From contig JACPWC010000014.1 in the NCBI GenBank assembly GCA_016197225.1, forward strand, positions 16,570 to 80,569: a DNA stretch of 64,000 bases, in the 5' to 3' direction. The notes under the pieces are model-generated. The model did no database searches. It had not been told where the DNA came from and saw only the letters and a program-made list of their open reading frames with translations. A program made the translations under genes and the position numbers. The first letter of the stretch is position 1; every line of letters starts with the position of its first letter. Shown piece by piece: positions 8,623-17,100 of this stretch. Source of the stretch: Chloroflexota bacterium (lineage in GTDB: Bacteria; Chloroflexota; Anaerolineae; Anaerolineales; VGOW01).

Positions 8623-9528
8623 ATGTTCGTCATCGTCGGCACGGGTGCGCTCGCTTCGTTGTTTGCGGCGCGGCTGGCCCGCTGCACCTCAGGCCCGCTG
8701 TGGATGCTGGGCACTTGGGCGGAAGCCGTCGCGGCTATCAACACCACGGGGATCGTAGTGGAAACCGGGTCGGGCGCGGAAACCGTTCGTGTAAAAGCGA
8801 CGGCTGACCCTGATCAGTGTTCCGGCGCGGAAGCCGCCATCGTGCTGGTAAAGTCATGGCAAACAGGACGAGCGGCCAGACAGATCACCTCGTTTCTCGC
8901 TCCGTCGGGTGTGGCCCTCACGTTGCAAAACGGCCTGGGTAATCTGGAGACGCTCGGCGCAGAACTGGGCGTGGAGCGGACAGCGCTTGGTATTACGATG
9001 CAGGGCGCAACTTTGCTTGGCCCGGGCCGCGTGCGAGAAGGCGGGCGCGGCCCAATTCACCTGGCCGATCACCCTCGACTTGGCTCAGTTGTTGCGCTTC
9101 TTCGCGATGGCGGTTTTGAAGTTCATCTTGCGCCTGACGTTACGCCGCTGATCTGGGGTAAGCTCGTCGTCAACGCGGCCATCAACGCCCTCACTGCCTT
9201 GCTTCGCGTCACAAACGGCGAGTTGCTCAACCGGCCCTCGGCGCTAGCCCTGGCCGACGAAGCCGCCCGCGAAGTTGCCGCCGTAGCCGCCGCTAAAAAC
9301 ATCACCTTGCCTTTTTCTGATCCTGTCTTGCGCGCTCATGAAGTGATGCGCCTGACCGCTCACAACCGCTCCTCGATGCTTCAGGATGTGTTGCGTAACG
9401 CGCCAACCGAAGTGGAGGCGATTAATGGCGCGGTGGTTCGTGAGGCGCATGTTTTGAATGTGAGTACGCCTGTCAATGAAATGTTATGGCGGCTGGTGAC
9501 GGCCCTTGCCCAAGAACACTCAACATGA
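8623..9528 (+). CDS. panE: 2-dehydropantoate 2-reductase (ketopantoate reductase)
   Basis: A 301-residue NADPH-dependent reductase converting ketopantoate to pantoate. The N-terminal 'VIVGTGALASLFAARL' is the ApbA/PanE dinucleotide-binding loop. 'LVKSWQT' and 'TLQNGLGN' follow (active-site Lys and Asn region), then 'LIWGKLVVNAAINALTALL', the conserved helix carrying the catalytic Lys. The C-terminal helical domain has 'NRSSMLQDVL' as in the family. It starts 12 nt after panB and its TGA overlaps the panC ATG. Its place between panB and panC makes the assignment firm although sequence identity in this family is low. Confidence 0.93.
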   Translation: MFVIVGTGALASLFAARLARCTSGPLWMLGTWAEAVAAINTTGIVVETGSGAETVRVKATADPDQCSGAEAAIVLVKSWQTGRAARQITSFLAPSGVALTLQNGLGNLETLGAELGVERTALGITMQGATLLGPGRVREGGRGPIHLADHPRLGSVVALLRDGGFEVHLAPDVTPLIWGKLVVNAAINALTALLRVTNGELLNRPSALALADEAAREVAAVAAAKNITLPFSDPVLRAHEVMRLTAHNRSSMLQDVLRNAPTEVEAINGAVVREAHVLNVSTPVNEMLWRLVTALAQEHST

Positions 9529-10361
9529 ATACTTTTGCCACGATTTCCGATCTCCGTCGCGCCCGCCTTGCCCTCGCCGGCACACTCGGCCTGGCGCCGA
9601 CGATGGGCGCTCTCCACGAAGGCCACCTCTCGCTGGTTCGCCGGGCCAAAGCCGAAAACGATCATGTGGGCGTGAGCATCTTTGTCAACCCGGCTCAGTT
9701 TGGGCCAAATGAAGACCTTAGCCGCTATCCGCGCGATCTGGATCGTGACTTGAGCCTGCTGGCTGAAGCCGGGGCTGATCTGGTGTGGACGCCGACTCCT
9801 GAAATCGTGTACCCGCCCGGTTTCCAAACCTTTGTCGCCGTCGAACAAGTCGCTTTGCCGCTTGAAGGGCAGGCCCGCCCCGGCCATTTTCGCGGTGTGG
9901 CGACTGTCGTCGCCAAACTCTTCAATGTCTTCACGCCCGATCGCGCTTACTTCGGCCAGAAAGACGCTCAACAAGTGGCCGTCATCAAACGCATGGCCGA
10001 TGATCTCAATTTTCCACTTGAGATTGTCGCCTGCCCAACTGTGCGCGAGCCGGACGGTTTGGCAATGAGCAGTCGTAATGCTTACCTTAGCCCAGACGAG
10101 CGCAAGGCCGCCACTGTTTTATATCGCGCTCTTTCCGCCGCTAGAAATGCTTTCGACAAAGGCGAGCGGGGAGGTGATACGTTGCGCGCCATCCTTTCTT
10201 CGACAATTGCCGGCGAGCCGCTGGCTCGGATAGATTATGTTTCTGTGGCTGACCACCGCACACTGACGGAATTGGACCGAATTCCTGACAACGGTGTTTT
10301 GCTTTCGCTGGCGGTGAGGATTGGGGCAACGCGGTTGATTGATAACTTCTTGCTGGAATAA
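9525..10361 (+). CDS. panC: Pantothenate synthetase (pantoate-beta-alanine ligase)
   Basis: A 278-residue ATP-dependent ligase joining pantoate and beta-alanine. Motifs: 'LAPTMGALHEGHLSLV' (the HIGH-like nucleotide site), 'SIFVNPAQFGPNEDLSRYPR', 'FGQKDAQQVAVIKRM' and 'MSSRNAYLSPDER' (the KMSKS-like loop). ATG 9525 overlaps the panE stop (ATGA), giving the normal family length; longer upstream starts lie inside panE. Beta-alanine can come from the pyrimidine reductive pathway, to which the upstream dihydropyrimidinases belong. Confidence 0.97.
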   Translation: MNTFATISDLRRARLALAGTLGLAPTMGALHEGHLSLVRRAKAENDHVGVSIFVNPAQFGPNEDLSRYPRDLDRDLSLLAEAGADLVWTPTPEIVYPPGFQTFVAVEQVALPLEGQARPGHFRGVATVVAKLFNVFTPDRAYFGQKDAQQVAVIKRMADDLNFPLEIVACPTVREPDGLAMSSRNAYLSPDERKAATVLYRALSAARNAFDKGERGGDTLRAILSSTIAGEPLARIDYVSVADHRTLTELDRIPDNGVLLSLAVRIGATRLIDNFLLE

Positions 10362-10403
10362 TGAGCGGCTCGCTGACCGAACGCTCCGAAAAGAATTCGC
10401 TTT

Positions 10404-11378
10404 ATGCACAACGCTCTCACTGACGTGCCCGGTTTGAAGGTTGGGCATTGGACAAATCTCGAAGCCGCAACGGGTTGCACGGTGGTGCTGTGCCCCGTTG
10501 GCGCAGTCGCCGGAGTGGATGTGCGCGGCTCGGCTCCCGGCACTCGCGAGACGGCCCTGCTGGATCCGGTTTCCCTGATCCAGAAAGTTCATGCCGTCGT
10601 GCTGGGCGGCGGCAGTGCCTTCGGGCTGGCCGCCGCCGATGGCGTGATGCGCTGGCTTGAAGAGCGCGGTTATGGCTACGACACGGGCGTTGCCAAAGTG
10701 CCCATCGTGCCAGCCGCCATCTTGTTTGACCTGAGCATTGGCCGGTCGGACGTTCGACCAGATTCTGCCGCCGGCTACGCCGCCTGTGAAGCCGCCACCG
10801 AGGGGCCGGTTGCGCAGGGCAACGTCGGCGCCGGTACCGGCGCAACCGTCGGTAAGATGCTTGGATTCAAACAAGCCACAAAAGCCGGTTTGGGCACTGC
10901 CAGCAAACAAATCAGCGGCGGCATCACCGTGGCCGCGCTGACCGCCGTGAATGCGTTTGGCGATGTCTACGATCCTGAGACTCGCCGAATAATTGCCGGA
11001 GCGCGCAAAATTATCGGCGGCGGCTTTGCCGACTCGATGGAATTTGCCGAGAGCATGATCGGCCAAAATATTTCCAAGTTCGCCCCGGGCCGGAACACCA
11101 CCCTGGCAGTCGTCGCCACCAATGTGGCGTTGACAAAAAGCGGAGCGACAAAGATGGCCCAGATGGCTCACGACGGTCTGGCTCGTGTCATCCGCCCGGT
11201 ACACACTATGTTTGATGGCGACACGATCTTTGCCCTTTCCCTCGGCGACAAACAAGCCGACTTGAGTTTGATCGGCGCGCTGGCGGCTGATGTGCTGGCG
11301 AAGGCCGTGATTTCAGCCGCCAACGCCGCCGAGTCCCTGGCCAACATCCCGGCGGCGCGCGATCTCAAAGCAGGCTGA
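10404..11378 (+). CDS. P1 family (DmpA/S58-type) aminopeptidase
   Basis: A 324-residue Ntn-fold self-processing peptidase related to DmpA and beta-peptidyl aminopeptidases. Features seen: 'LTDVPGLKVGHWT' at the N-terminus, 'VLGGGSAFGLAAADGVM', 'GNVGAGTGATVGK', and 'GRNTTLAVVATNVALTK' near residue 235. There the Thr after Asn is the likely nucleophile and cleavage point; many family members use Ser. Processing would give alpha and beta chains of about 235 and 90 residues. It lies 42 bp after panC on the same strand. Members can cleave beta-amino acid peptides, so beta-alanine release is possible but unproven. Confidence 0.88.
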   Translation: MHNALTDVPGLKVGHWTNLEAATGCTVVLCPVGAVAGVDVRGSAPGTRETALLDPVSLIQKVHAVVLGGGSAFGLAAADGVMRWLEERGYGYDTGVAKVPIVPAAILFDLSIGRSDVRPDSAAGYAACEAATEGPVAQGNVGAGTGATVGKMLGFKQATKAGLGTASKQISGGITVAALTAVNAFGDVYDPETRRIIAGARKIIGGGFADSMEFAESMIGQNISKFAPGRNTTLAVVATNVALTKSGATKMAQMAHDGLARVIRPVHTMFDGDTIFALSLGDKQADLSLIGALAADVLAKAVISAANAAESLANIPAARDLKAG

Positions 11379-11423
11379 TCTTCAATTTCAACCACCCTGC
11401 AAGCTTCAATTTGAAATTCGGAA

Positions 11424-11454
11424 TTGTAGGGCGAATTGTCAATTCGCCCTACAA
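11424..11454. repeat. Perfect palindrome TTGTAGGGCGAATT
   Basis: Two perfect 14-nt arms (TTGTAGGGCGAATT and its complement) with a 3-nt GTC loop, in the 190-bp gap between the P1 peptidase and the aminotransferase. There is no T-tract adjacent. Confidence 0.85.
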
Positions 11455-11569
11455 AAATCGGCCAAACTCGATTTATCAAACAGGCTCTGATGATTTGGCG
11501 GGCTTTCTATTCCAAAGCCTGTTGAGGAATGCGGCCTGTGTATAATTGGCGGCAACTAAGGAGACTCCC

Positions 11570-12901
11570 ATGACCCCCGAAGAAATCGTTGCTCTTACCA
11601 AAAAGCACTCATTCTTTTCCTGGTCGGCGCAGGACGCCGTCAACCCGATTCCGATGGAAAAAGCCAAAGGCGTTTATTTCTGGGATGCCTACGGCAAGCG
11701 CTACCTGGACTTGAACTCGCAGTTGATGTGCGTCAACATCGGCCACGGCGACCGGCGGGTGATTGACGCCATCAAGGCTCAGGCTGAAGAACTGGTTTAC
11801 GCCGGGCCGAGCATGGCTACCCGCGTCCGCGCCGAGATCGGCCAACTGCTGGCCGAAGTGACTCCCGATGGCCTCAAGAAGTTCTTCTTCACCCTCGGCG
11901 GCGCGGAAGCCAACGAGAACGCGATCAAAATGGCGCGCGGCTTCACCGGGCGGCAGAAGATCATCGCCCGCTACCGTTCCTATCACGGCTCCACCGCCGC
12001 CGCCATCACCCTCACCGGCGACCACCGCCGCTGGGCCAACGAACCCGGCATCCCTGGCGTCATCCACGTTTTCGATCCTTACAAATATCGCAGTCAGTTG
12101 TATCAGGAAGGCGACAGCGACGAAGTCTTTGCCCGCAAGTGCCTGGATCAGATGGAAGAAGTGATCATGTACGAAGGGCCGCACACCATCGCCGCCATCT
12201 TCATCGAAACCGTCACCGGCACCAACGGCATCATCATCCCGCCCGACGGCTACTTGCAGGGCCTGCGCCAGATTTGCGACAAGCACGGTATTCTGTTGAT
12301 CTGCGACGAAGTGATGTGCGGCCTGGGGCGCACCGGCGAGTGGTTTGCCGTTGACCATTGGAAAGTTGTGCCAGACCTGATCACCATGGCCAAAGGTTTG
12401 ACTTCGGCTTACATGCCGCTGGGGGCAATCGCCATCAACGAAAAAATCGCCGACTACTACAAAGACAAAGTCTTCTACGGCGGCCTGACCTACAGCGCCC
12501 ACCCGATGAGTTTAGCCGCCGCCGTCGCCAACCTGAAGGTGATGAAGGAAGATGACATCGTGGGCAACTCGAAGCGCATGGGCAAAGTCATGGCTGGAAT
12601 GCTCGACGACCTCAAGGCCGAACATCCGTCGGTGGGCGACGCGCGCTCGATTGGTTTGTTCGGCGTGATTGAGCTGGTGAAGAACCGGAAGACGAAAGAG
12701 CCGATGGGGCCTTACGTCGGCGCCAGCCCGGAGATGGCGAAGCTGGGCGCGTATCTCAAAGAAAACGGCATCTATAATTTCACCTGGCGCAACATGCTTC
12801 ACACCAACCCGCCGCTCTCCATTAACGAATCCGAACTGCGTGAGGCGTTTGAGGTGATCAACAAGGCGCTGGAGATTACGGACAAGGCGGTTGCTGAGTA
12901 G
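11570..12901 (+). CDS. Class III PLP-dependent aminotransferase
   Basis: A 443-residue omega-aminotransferase. Visible elements: 'GKRYLDLNSQLMCVNIGHGDRRV', 'FFTLGGAEANENAIKMAR', 'RSYHGST' (PLP phosphate/ring region), 'ICDEVMCGLGRTGEW' (the PLP-binding Asp) and 'MAKGLTSAYMPLGA', whose Lys forms the Schiff base. It resembles taurine- or beta-alanine-pyruvate aminotransferases. With pyrimidine-catabolic and pantothenate genes nearby, beta-alanine is a plausible substrate, but this is inference. ATG 11570 is preceded by AAGGAGA; a TATAAT at 11541 probably belongs to its promoter. Confidence 0.85.
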   Translation: MTPEEIVALTKKHSFFSWSAQDAVNPIPMEKAKGVYFWDAYGKRYLDLNSQLMCVNIGHGDRRVIDAIKAQAEELVYAGPSMATRVRAEIGQLLAEVTPDGLKKFFFTLGGAEANENAIKMARGFTGRQKIIARYRSYHGSTAAAITLTGDHRRWANEPGIPGVIHVFDPYKYRSQLYQEGDSDEVFARKCLDQMEEVIMYEGPHTIAAIFIETVTGTNGIIIPPDGYLQGLRQICDKHGILLICDEVMCGLGRTGEWFAVDHWKVVPDLITMAKGLTSAYMPLGAIAINEKIADYYKDKVFYGGLTYSAHPMSLAAAVANLKVMKEDDIVGNSKRMGKVMAGMLDDLKAEHPSVGDARSIGLFGVIELVKNRKTKEPMGPYVGASPEMAKLGAYLKENGIYNFTWRNMLHTNPPLSINESELREAFEVINKALEITDKAVAE

Positions 12902-12907
12902 TAGTCG

Positions 12908-12968
12908 GTGAACAGTGATCAGTAATCAGTGGGACTTCACTGATCACTGTTCACTGATAACTGATTAC
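12908..12968. repeat. Nested palindrome GTGAACAGTGATCAGT
   Basis: A perfect 16-bp inverted repeat (GTGAACAGTGATCAGT at 12908-12923 and its complement at 12939-12954) followed by further short repeats of CTGAT/ATCAG. It fills nearly the whole gap between the aminotransferase and the zinc-ribbon gene. Confidence 0.85.
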
Positions 12969-12976
12969 TCGTGCGA

Positions 12977-13381
12977 ATGGCAGAAAACGATACCGAAAAT
13001 CTTGGCTCCTGCCCCAACTGCGGCGGCGCATTCGAGTCGGTTCGCGTCGGGCCTTACGTCATTGACCGTTGCGCGAAATGTAGCGGACTGTGGCTCGACG
13101 AACACGAGCTGGAGCGTATCCTGGCGATTGACCACAGCGCCCTCAAACAGAAGCGCGCCAGCACCGACCCCGGCCTCAACAAGTCGGGCAAGAAGGGGCG
13201 GTGTCCCCGGTGTGGCGGCATCTTGATCAAGCTCACCAACTTGCGGGCCAACGTCACCACCGACTCGTGCACGATCTGCTACGGCGTCTTTCTCGACGCC
13301 CACGAACTCGACGCTTTCGACCACCCCAATCTGGCAGGCCGCGTCGGCCAGCTTCTCCGCAAACTCGTCGGGCGCGGCTGA
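12977..13381 (+). CDS. Double zinc-ribbon (TFIIB-type) protein
   Basis: A 134-residue protein with two zinc-ribbon modules: 'CPNCGGAFESVRVGPYVIDRC' followed by 'AKCSGLWLDEHEL' in the first half, and 'CPRCGGI' plus 'CTICYGVFLDAHELDAF' in the second. Each module has the CxxC...CxxCxGxWLDxxEL pattern of the zf-TFIIB family, with eight Cys available for two zinc ions. Function is unknown for this family. Its TGA overlaps the ATG of the CoA-transferase gene, so the two are co-translated. The start could also be the GTG at 12971. Confidence 0.8.
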   Translation: MAENDTENLGSCPNCGGAFESVRVGPYVIDRCAKCSGLWLDEHELERILAIDHSALKQKRASTDPGLNKSGKKGRCPRCGGILIKLTNLRANVTTDSCTICYGVFLDAHELDAFDHPNLAGRVGQLLRKLVGRG

Positions 13382-14541
13382 TGCCAATCTCTAATCTCAG
13401 AATAATTGATCTGACCGAAGCCCTCGCCGGCCCCTACTGCACTATGATGCTCGGCGATCTCGGCGCAGACGTGATCAAGATCGAGCGCCCCGGCGCAGGC
13501 GACCAATCGCGCAAGTGGGGGGCGAAACGACCGGACGGCGAGAGCGCCTACTTCTGCTCCACTAATCGCAACAAACGCAGTCTTACGCTCGATCTCAAAC
13601 AGCCCGCCGCGCAAGATGTCATGCGCCGCCTGCTCGTCACTGCCGACGTGTTGGTGTGCAACGTGCCGCGCCTCGACAGCCTCAAGCGCCTCGGCCTGCA
13701 TCCTGATGACGTGCGCGCCGCCTACCCAAAGCTCATCTATTGCGCCATCTCCGGTTACGGCCACAGCGGGCCGAACGCCGGGCTGGGGGGCTACGACCTC
13801 GTCGCCCAGGGTGAGGCGGGCCTGATGTCAATCACCGGCACGCCCGAGTCCGCGCCCATTCGCTATCCCATTCCATTGGCCGACATGACAACCGGCATGT
13901 ATTCGGCGCTGGCCATTCTGGCGGCGGTGATTACCAGACAGGCGACGGGACAGGGCCAATTCATTGACATGAGCCTGCTCGAAAGCCAGGCGGCGTGGAC
14001 GACGATTGTGGCCGCCGACTACTTTGCCACCGGCGGCCCGCCCAAACCCATTGGCAACGATCATCCCAGCATCGTGCCTTATCAGGTCTTTCACACCGCC
14101 GACAAACCGATCATCATCGCCGTTGGCACCGACAAGCTGTGGGCGGCTTTTTGTGAAGTCCTGAGTTTGGGGTCGGAAGTCCGTGACGACCCGCGCTTTG
14201 CCGACAATCCGGCCCGCGTTGCCAATCGTCAATCACTAATCCCCATTCTCCAGTCTCAACTTTCGACTCAGTCTGCCGACTACTGGCTTCCACGCCTGCG
14301 CACCGCCGAGATTCCGTGCGGCCCCATCAACGCCATCCCCGATTTGTTGAACGACCCGCACTATCTCGCCCGCGAAAACCTGGTCGCGTTTGGCGGCCTC
14401 ACCATGCTTGCCAACCCGATGAAGCTTGCAGGCACACCGCCCAGCTATCGCCTGCCGCCGCCGAGGTTGGGCGAACACTCGCGGGAAATTCTGAAGTCGC
14501 TGGGCTACTCTGAAAGCGAGATCGGGAGGCTACTGGGTTAA
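13381..14541 (+). CDS. Class III CoA-transferase (CaiB/BaiF family)
   Basis: A 386-residue family III CoA-transferase, moving CoA between carboxylic acids through an aspartyl-CoA intermediate. Markers: 'RIIDLTEALAGPYCTMMLGDLGADVIKIERPGAGD' (N-terminal CoA site), 'FCSTNRNKRSLTLDLK', 'YCAISGYGHSGP', and 'YPIPLADMTTGMYSALAILAA', whose Asp is the expected catalytic residue. ATG 13381 is the only start compatible with normal length. The substrate cannot be told from sequence, and no acyl-CoA dehydrogenase or hydratase partner is nearby. Confidence 0.9.
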   Translation: MPISNLRIIDLTEALAGPYCTMMLGDLGADVIKIERPGAGDQSRKWGAKRPDGESAYFCSTNRNKRSLTLDLKQPAAQDVMRRLLVTADVLVCNVPRLDSLKRLGLHPDDVRAAYPKLIYCAISGYGHSGPNAGLGGYDLVAQGEAGLMSITGTPESAPIRYPIPLADMTTGMYSALAILAAVITRQATGQGQFIDMSLLESQAAWTTIVAADYFATGGPPKPIGNDHPSIVPYQVFHTADKPIIIAVGTDKLWAAFCEVLSLGSEVRDDPRFADNPARVANRQSLIPILQSQLSTQSADYWLPRLRTAEIPCGPINAIPDLLNDPHYLARENLVAFGGLTMLANPMKLAGTPPSYRLPPPRLGEHSREILKSLGYSESEIGRLLG

Positions 14542-14577
14542 CAAAAAAATAGCTGCCCGTAGCCCTTGGGAGACAAG

Positions 14578-14702
14578 CATCCTGAGCGGAGGCCCACGTG
14601 CTGTTCGTGGGCCGTAGTCGAACGCTTCGCGTGCGGCACATGCGCGAAACCCGCGTCCTTCGACTGCGGGTCGGGACTGCACCGACCCTCCGCTCAGGAC
14701 GC
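14578..14702. repeat. Complex 125-bp inverted-repeat element (TCCTGAGCGGAG ends)
   Basis: The outer arms GCATCCTGAGCGGAG and CTCCGCTCAGGACGC are inverted copies with one mismatch. Inside are a perfect GGCCCACG/CGTGGGCC hairpin and a second nested pair around AGTCGAA/TTCGACT. It occupies the convergent gap between the CoA-transferase and the acyltransferase and has no coding potential. Confidence 0.8.
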
Positions 14703-14721
14703 TACTCGTGAGCAGGTGCGT

Positions 14722-14758
14722 AAAAAAAAACTGCCCCGGCTGTCAGCCGGGGCAGTTT
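14722..14758 (-). terminator. Intrinsic terminator of the acyltransferase gene
   Basis: Read on the - strand, a 13-15 bp GC-rich stem (AAACTGCCCCGGCTG and complement) ends in a run of nine T, immediately after the acyltransferase stop. Confidence 0.9.
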
Positions 14759-14762
14759 GCGC

Positions 14763-15398
14763 TCAGAGGCCATTTGGCCTGAATTGGATTTCACCGAACT
14801 GGTGCGGGAACTTGCCGGCGATGCCGGCGTAAAACTGGCGGATGATCTCCAGATCAGCTTCCATGTTGCCGGTCGGCACAATCGTCGGGCCGACGCCCCC
14901 AACCTTGCGCCCGTAATCCAAATAAGCCAACGCAATCGGAACCTGGGCCTTAAGAGCGATTTGATAGAAGCCGGATTTCCAGTAAGCAACCTTCTTTCGC
15001 GTCCCCTCGGGCGTAATGCCCAACAGCAGGCGGTCATACTGCTTGAAGGCGGCCACCATCTGGTCAACCACGTTTTGGGCCGCGCTCCGGTTGATGGGGA
15101 TGGCGCCGAACCAGCGAATGACTTGCCCGATCACCGGCCAGCGCGTCGCCGAGTCTTTCACCATATAGCCGATGTGCCAGTTCCGCATCAGACCGATAGC
15201 AAAGGCGCAAATCAGGCCGATGGGCAAATCCCAGTTGGAGGTGTGCGGGGCCACAATGAGCACGACCTTCGAGTCGGCTGGTAGTTGGGCATCCACTTTC
15301 CAGCCGATGAGCCGGAGCAGGAACTGGCCGAGGCGTTGTAGAGCGCCACTGCCGTAGCCCAATGTTGATATTTTGTGATTGGTGTTTTGTAGAGTCAT
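14763..15398 (-). CDS. 1-acyl-sn-glycerol-3-phosphate acyltransferase-like protein
   Basis: A 211-residue lysophospholipid acyltransferase-family (PlsC-like) protein. The HX4D catalytic motif is 'HTSNWD' near residue 50, and the second block reads 'LLLGITPEGTRKK', the glycerophosphate-binding motif. An N-terminal hydrophobic stretch ('LGQFLLRLIGW') suggests membrane attachment. ATG 15398 is preferred over an in-frame TTG at 15416. It is an isolated - strand gene divergent from the arg leader, with its own strong terminator. It could acylate lysophosphatidic acid or another glycolipid. Confidence 0.82.
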   Translation of the reverse strand: MTLQNTNHKISTLGYGSGALQRLGQFLLRLIGWKVDAQLPADSKVVLIVAPHTSNWDLPIGLICAFAIGLMRNWHIGYMVKDSATRWPVIGQVIRWFGAIPINRSAAQNVVDQMVAAFKQYDRLLLGITPEGTRKKVAYWKSGFYQIALKAQVPIALAYLDYGRKVGGVGPTIVPTGNMEADLEIIRQFYAGIAGKFPHQFGEIQFRPNGL

Positions 15399-15494
15399 GG
15401 TGTCGAGTTTTGCCAATCATACTACAGAGTTGCGCCATCTTTCAGGCACAATCCACAATGGACAGCCCGCCCCGGCCCGGATAAGATTGGGCCA

Positions 15495-15572
15495 ATGTTC
15501 AGTTTTTCGCGTCGTTCCAGCCGTCGTTTTTCCTGCAACCCCGTTCCGGGCCAGGCGGCTGTCCGCGCTTAA
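15495..15572 (+). CDS. Arginine-rich leader peptide upstream of argG
   Basis: A 25-codon ORF (ATG 15495, TAA 15570) containing two Arg pairs, 'SRRSSRRF', all CGT, plus a later CGC. It ends 26 nt before an intrinsic terminator and about 150 nt before argG, the layout of a ribosome-mediated attenuator. The ribosome site is weak. A partial antiterminator is possible: GGCGGCT (15554-15560, overlapping the last codons) can pair imperfectly with AGCCCTCC of the terminator stem. Confidence 0.6.
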   Translation: MFSFSRRSSRRFSCNPVPGQAAVRA

Positions 15573-15598
15573 GCTGAATCTGATTTTCTTTCGCGCAT

Positions 15599-15631
15599 AA
15601 AGCCCTCCGAGTCCCGGAGGGCTTTTTATTT
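15599..15631 (+). terminator. Intrinsic terminator in the argG leader
   Basis: Stem AAAGCCCTCCG/CGGAGGGCTTT with a 5-nt loop followed by TTTTTATTTT. It lies between the Arg-rich leader ORF and argG with no complete gene upstream on the same strand, so it is best read as an attenuator. Confidence 0.85.
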
Positions 15632-15633
15632 TA

Positions 15634-15703
15634 GCCACGAATCGCTTCGCGCCAATTTGCACGAATTGATTTTTTGTTCGTGATAATCCGTGTAATTCGT
15701 GGC
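15634..15703. repeat. Inverted repeat GCCACGAAT...ATTCGTGGC
   Basis: Perfect 9-nt ends with internal partial copies (CACGAATT, TTCGTGATAATCCGTGTAATTCGTGG). It lies between the attenuator and the argG ribosome site. Confidence 0.65.
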
Positions 15704-15725
15704 AAGGAAAGAGGAGACAATTAGC

Positions 15726-16991
15726 ATGTCAAAGAAGGATGTCAAGAAAATAGTGTTGGCGTATTCGGGCGGGCTGGATACGTCCACCATTGTGCCGTGG
15801 CTGAAGGAGAATTACCCCAGTTCGGAAGTGGTGTGCTTCTGCGCTGACATCGGCCAGAATGAAGACCTATTGGGCGTGCCGGCCAAAGCCATCGCCTCGG
15901 GCGCAATCAAGTGTGTGGTGAAGGATTTGAAAGAGGAATTTGCCAAAGACTATCTCTTCAAATTGCTCAAGTCCGGCGCAGTGTACGAGCATAAATATCT
16001 GCTTGGCACTTCGATTGCCCGGCCTCTGATCGCCACCCATCAGGTGAAGGTGGCTGAGGAGGAAGGGGCGGACGCCGTCTCACACGGTTGCACCGGCAAA
16101 GGCAACGATCAGGTGCGGTTTGAACTGACATTCACTGCCCTCAATCCCCGTCTCAAAGTCATCGTCCCCTGGCGCGAGTGGGACATCCGCTCACGGGAGG
16201 ACGCGATTGCCTACTGCAAGAAACACAACGTGCCGGTGACGGCGACGACCAAATCCATTTACAGTCGCGACGATAATTTGTGGCATCTCTCGCACGAGGG
16301 CGGTTTGTTGGAGAACCCGGCCAATGAGCCGGAAGAGGCCATGTTCCAGCGGTCGGTTTCCCCTGAGAATGCGCCCGACACGCCCGAATATGTTGAGGTC
16401 ACGTTCGAGAAGGGCGAGCCGGTGGCGGTGAATGGCGAGTCGTTGTCAGCTTACAAACTGATCGCCAAGTTAAACGAAGTCGGCGGCAGGCACGGCGTGG
16501 GCCGGGTCGATCTGGTGGAGAACCGCCTGGTCGGGATCAAGTCGCACGGCGTGTACGAAACGCCGGGCGGCTCTCTGCTGGTAGCCGCGCATCGCGAGTT
16601 GGAGGCGATCTGCCTCGACAAAGAAACCTTGCATTACAAGCAACAGGTCGGCCTCAAGTACGCCGATCTGGTTTATAACGGCCAGTGGTACACACCCATT
16701 CGTGAAGCAATTGATGCTTTCATCGAAGTGACCCAGCGGCACGTGAGCGGCACGGTGAAGCTCAAGCTGTACAAGGGCAACATCATCACCGCCGGGCGCT
16801 GGAGCGAGAACTCGCTCTACCGTGAGGACTTCGCCACCTTCGGCAAGGAGGACGTGTATGATCAGTCGGACGCCGAAGGCTTTATCACCCTCTTCGGCTT
16901 GCAGATGAAGGTGAACGCGATGCTGGACATTGCGGCCAAAGGGCAGACGCGCTATCGCGAGCCGGACTACTCGAAGTTCAAACGGGATTAG
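15726..16991 (+). CDS. argG: Argininosuccinate synthase
   Basis: A 421-residue enzyme that condenses citrulline and aspartate with ATP. N-terminal '[20 protein letters not shown]' is the ATP pyrophosphatase P-loop (SGGLDTS). Further matches are '[13 protein letters not shown]', '[17 protein letters not shown]', 'YETPGGSLL' and '[12 protein letters not shown]'. ATG 15726 follows GAGGAG by 9 nt. It is the first gene of the arg/lysW operon, behind the Arg-rich leader ORF and terminator. The C-terminus is a little longer than in E. coli-type enzymes but normal for long bacterial forms. Confidence 0.97.
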   Translation: MSKKDVKKIVLAYSGGLDTSTIVPWLKENYPSSEVVCFCADIGQNEDLLGVPAKAIASGAIKCVVKDLKEEFAKDYLFKLLKSGAVYEHKYLLGTSIARPLIATHQVKVAEEEGADAVSHGCTGKGNDQVRFELTFTALNPRLKVIVPWREWDIRSREDAIAYCKKHNVPVTATTKSIYSRDDNLWHLSHEGGLLENPANEPEEAMFQRSVSPENAPDTPEYVEVTFEKGEPVAVNGESLSAYKLIAKLNEVGGRHGVGRVDLVENRLVGIKSHGVYETPGGSLLVAAHRELEAICLDKETLHYKQQVGLKYADLVYNGQWYTPIREAIDAFIEVTQRHVSGTVKLKLYKGNIITAGRWSENSLYREDFATFGKEDVYDQSDAEGFITLFGLQMKVNAMLDIAAKGQTRYREPDYSKFKRD

Positions 16992-16994
16992 CCT

Positions 16995-17083
16995 TACCCC
17001 CTCCCCGGCCTTCGGCCACCCCTCCCCCTCTCCTGAGCGAAGCAACATCGCTCAGGAGAGGGGGAGGGGACGGGGGTAGGGGT
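16995..17083. repeat. G/C-tract inverted repeat between argG and argH
   Basis: Perfect 22-nt arms (17019-17040 and 17048-17069, core CCTCTCCTGAGCGA) with a 7-nt loop, flanked by outer CCCCCT/AGGGGG tracts. It fills the gap between two genes of the same operon and would form a very stable hairpin in the mRNA. Confidence 0.85.
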
Positions 17084-17100
17084 GAGGACGGAAGGCGGCT

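Noticed and set aside
13201..13380. N-terminal extension of the CoA-transferase from 13201
   Set aside because: It overlaps the zinc-ribbon gene in another frame and is Arg/His-rich; the family N-terminus begins at ATG 13381.
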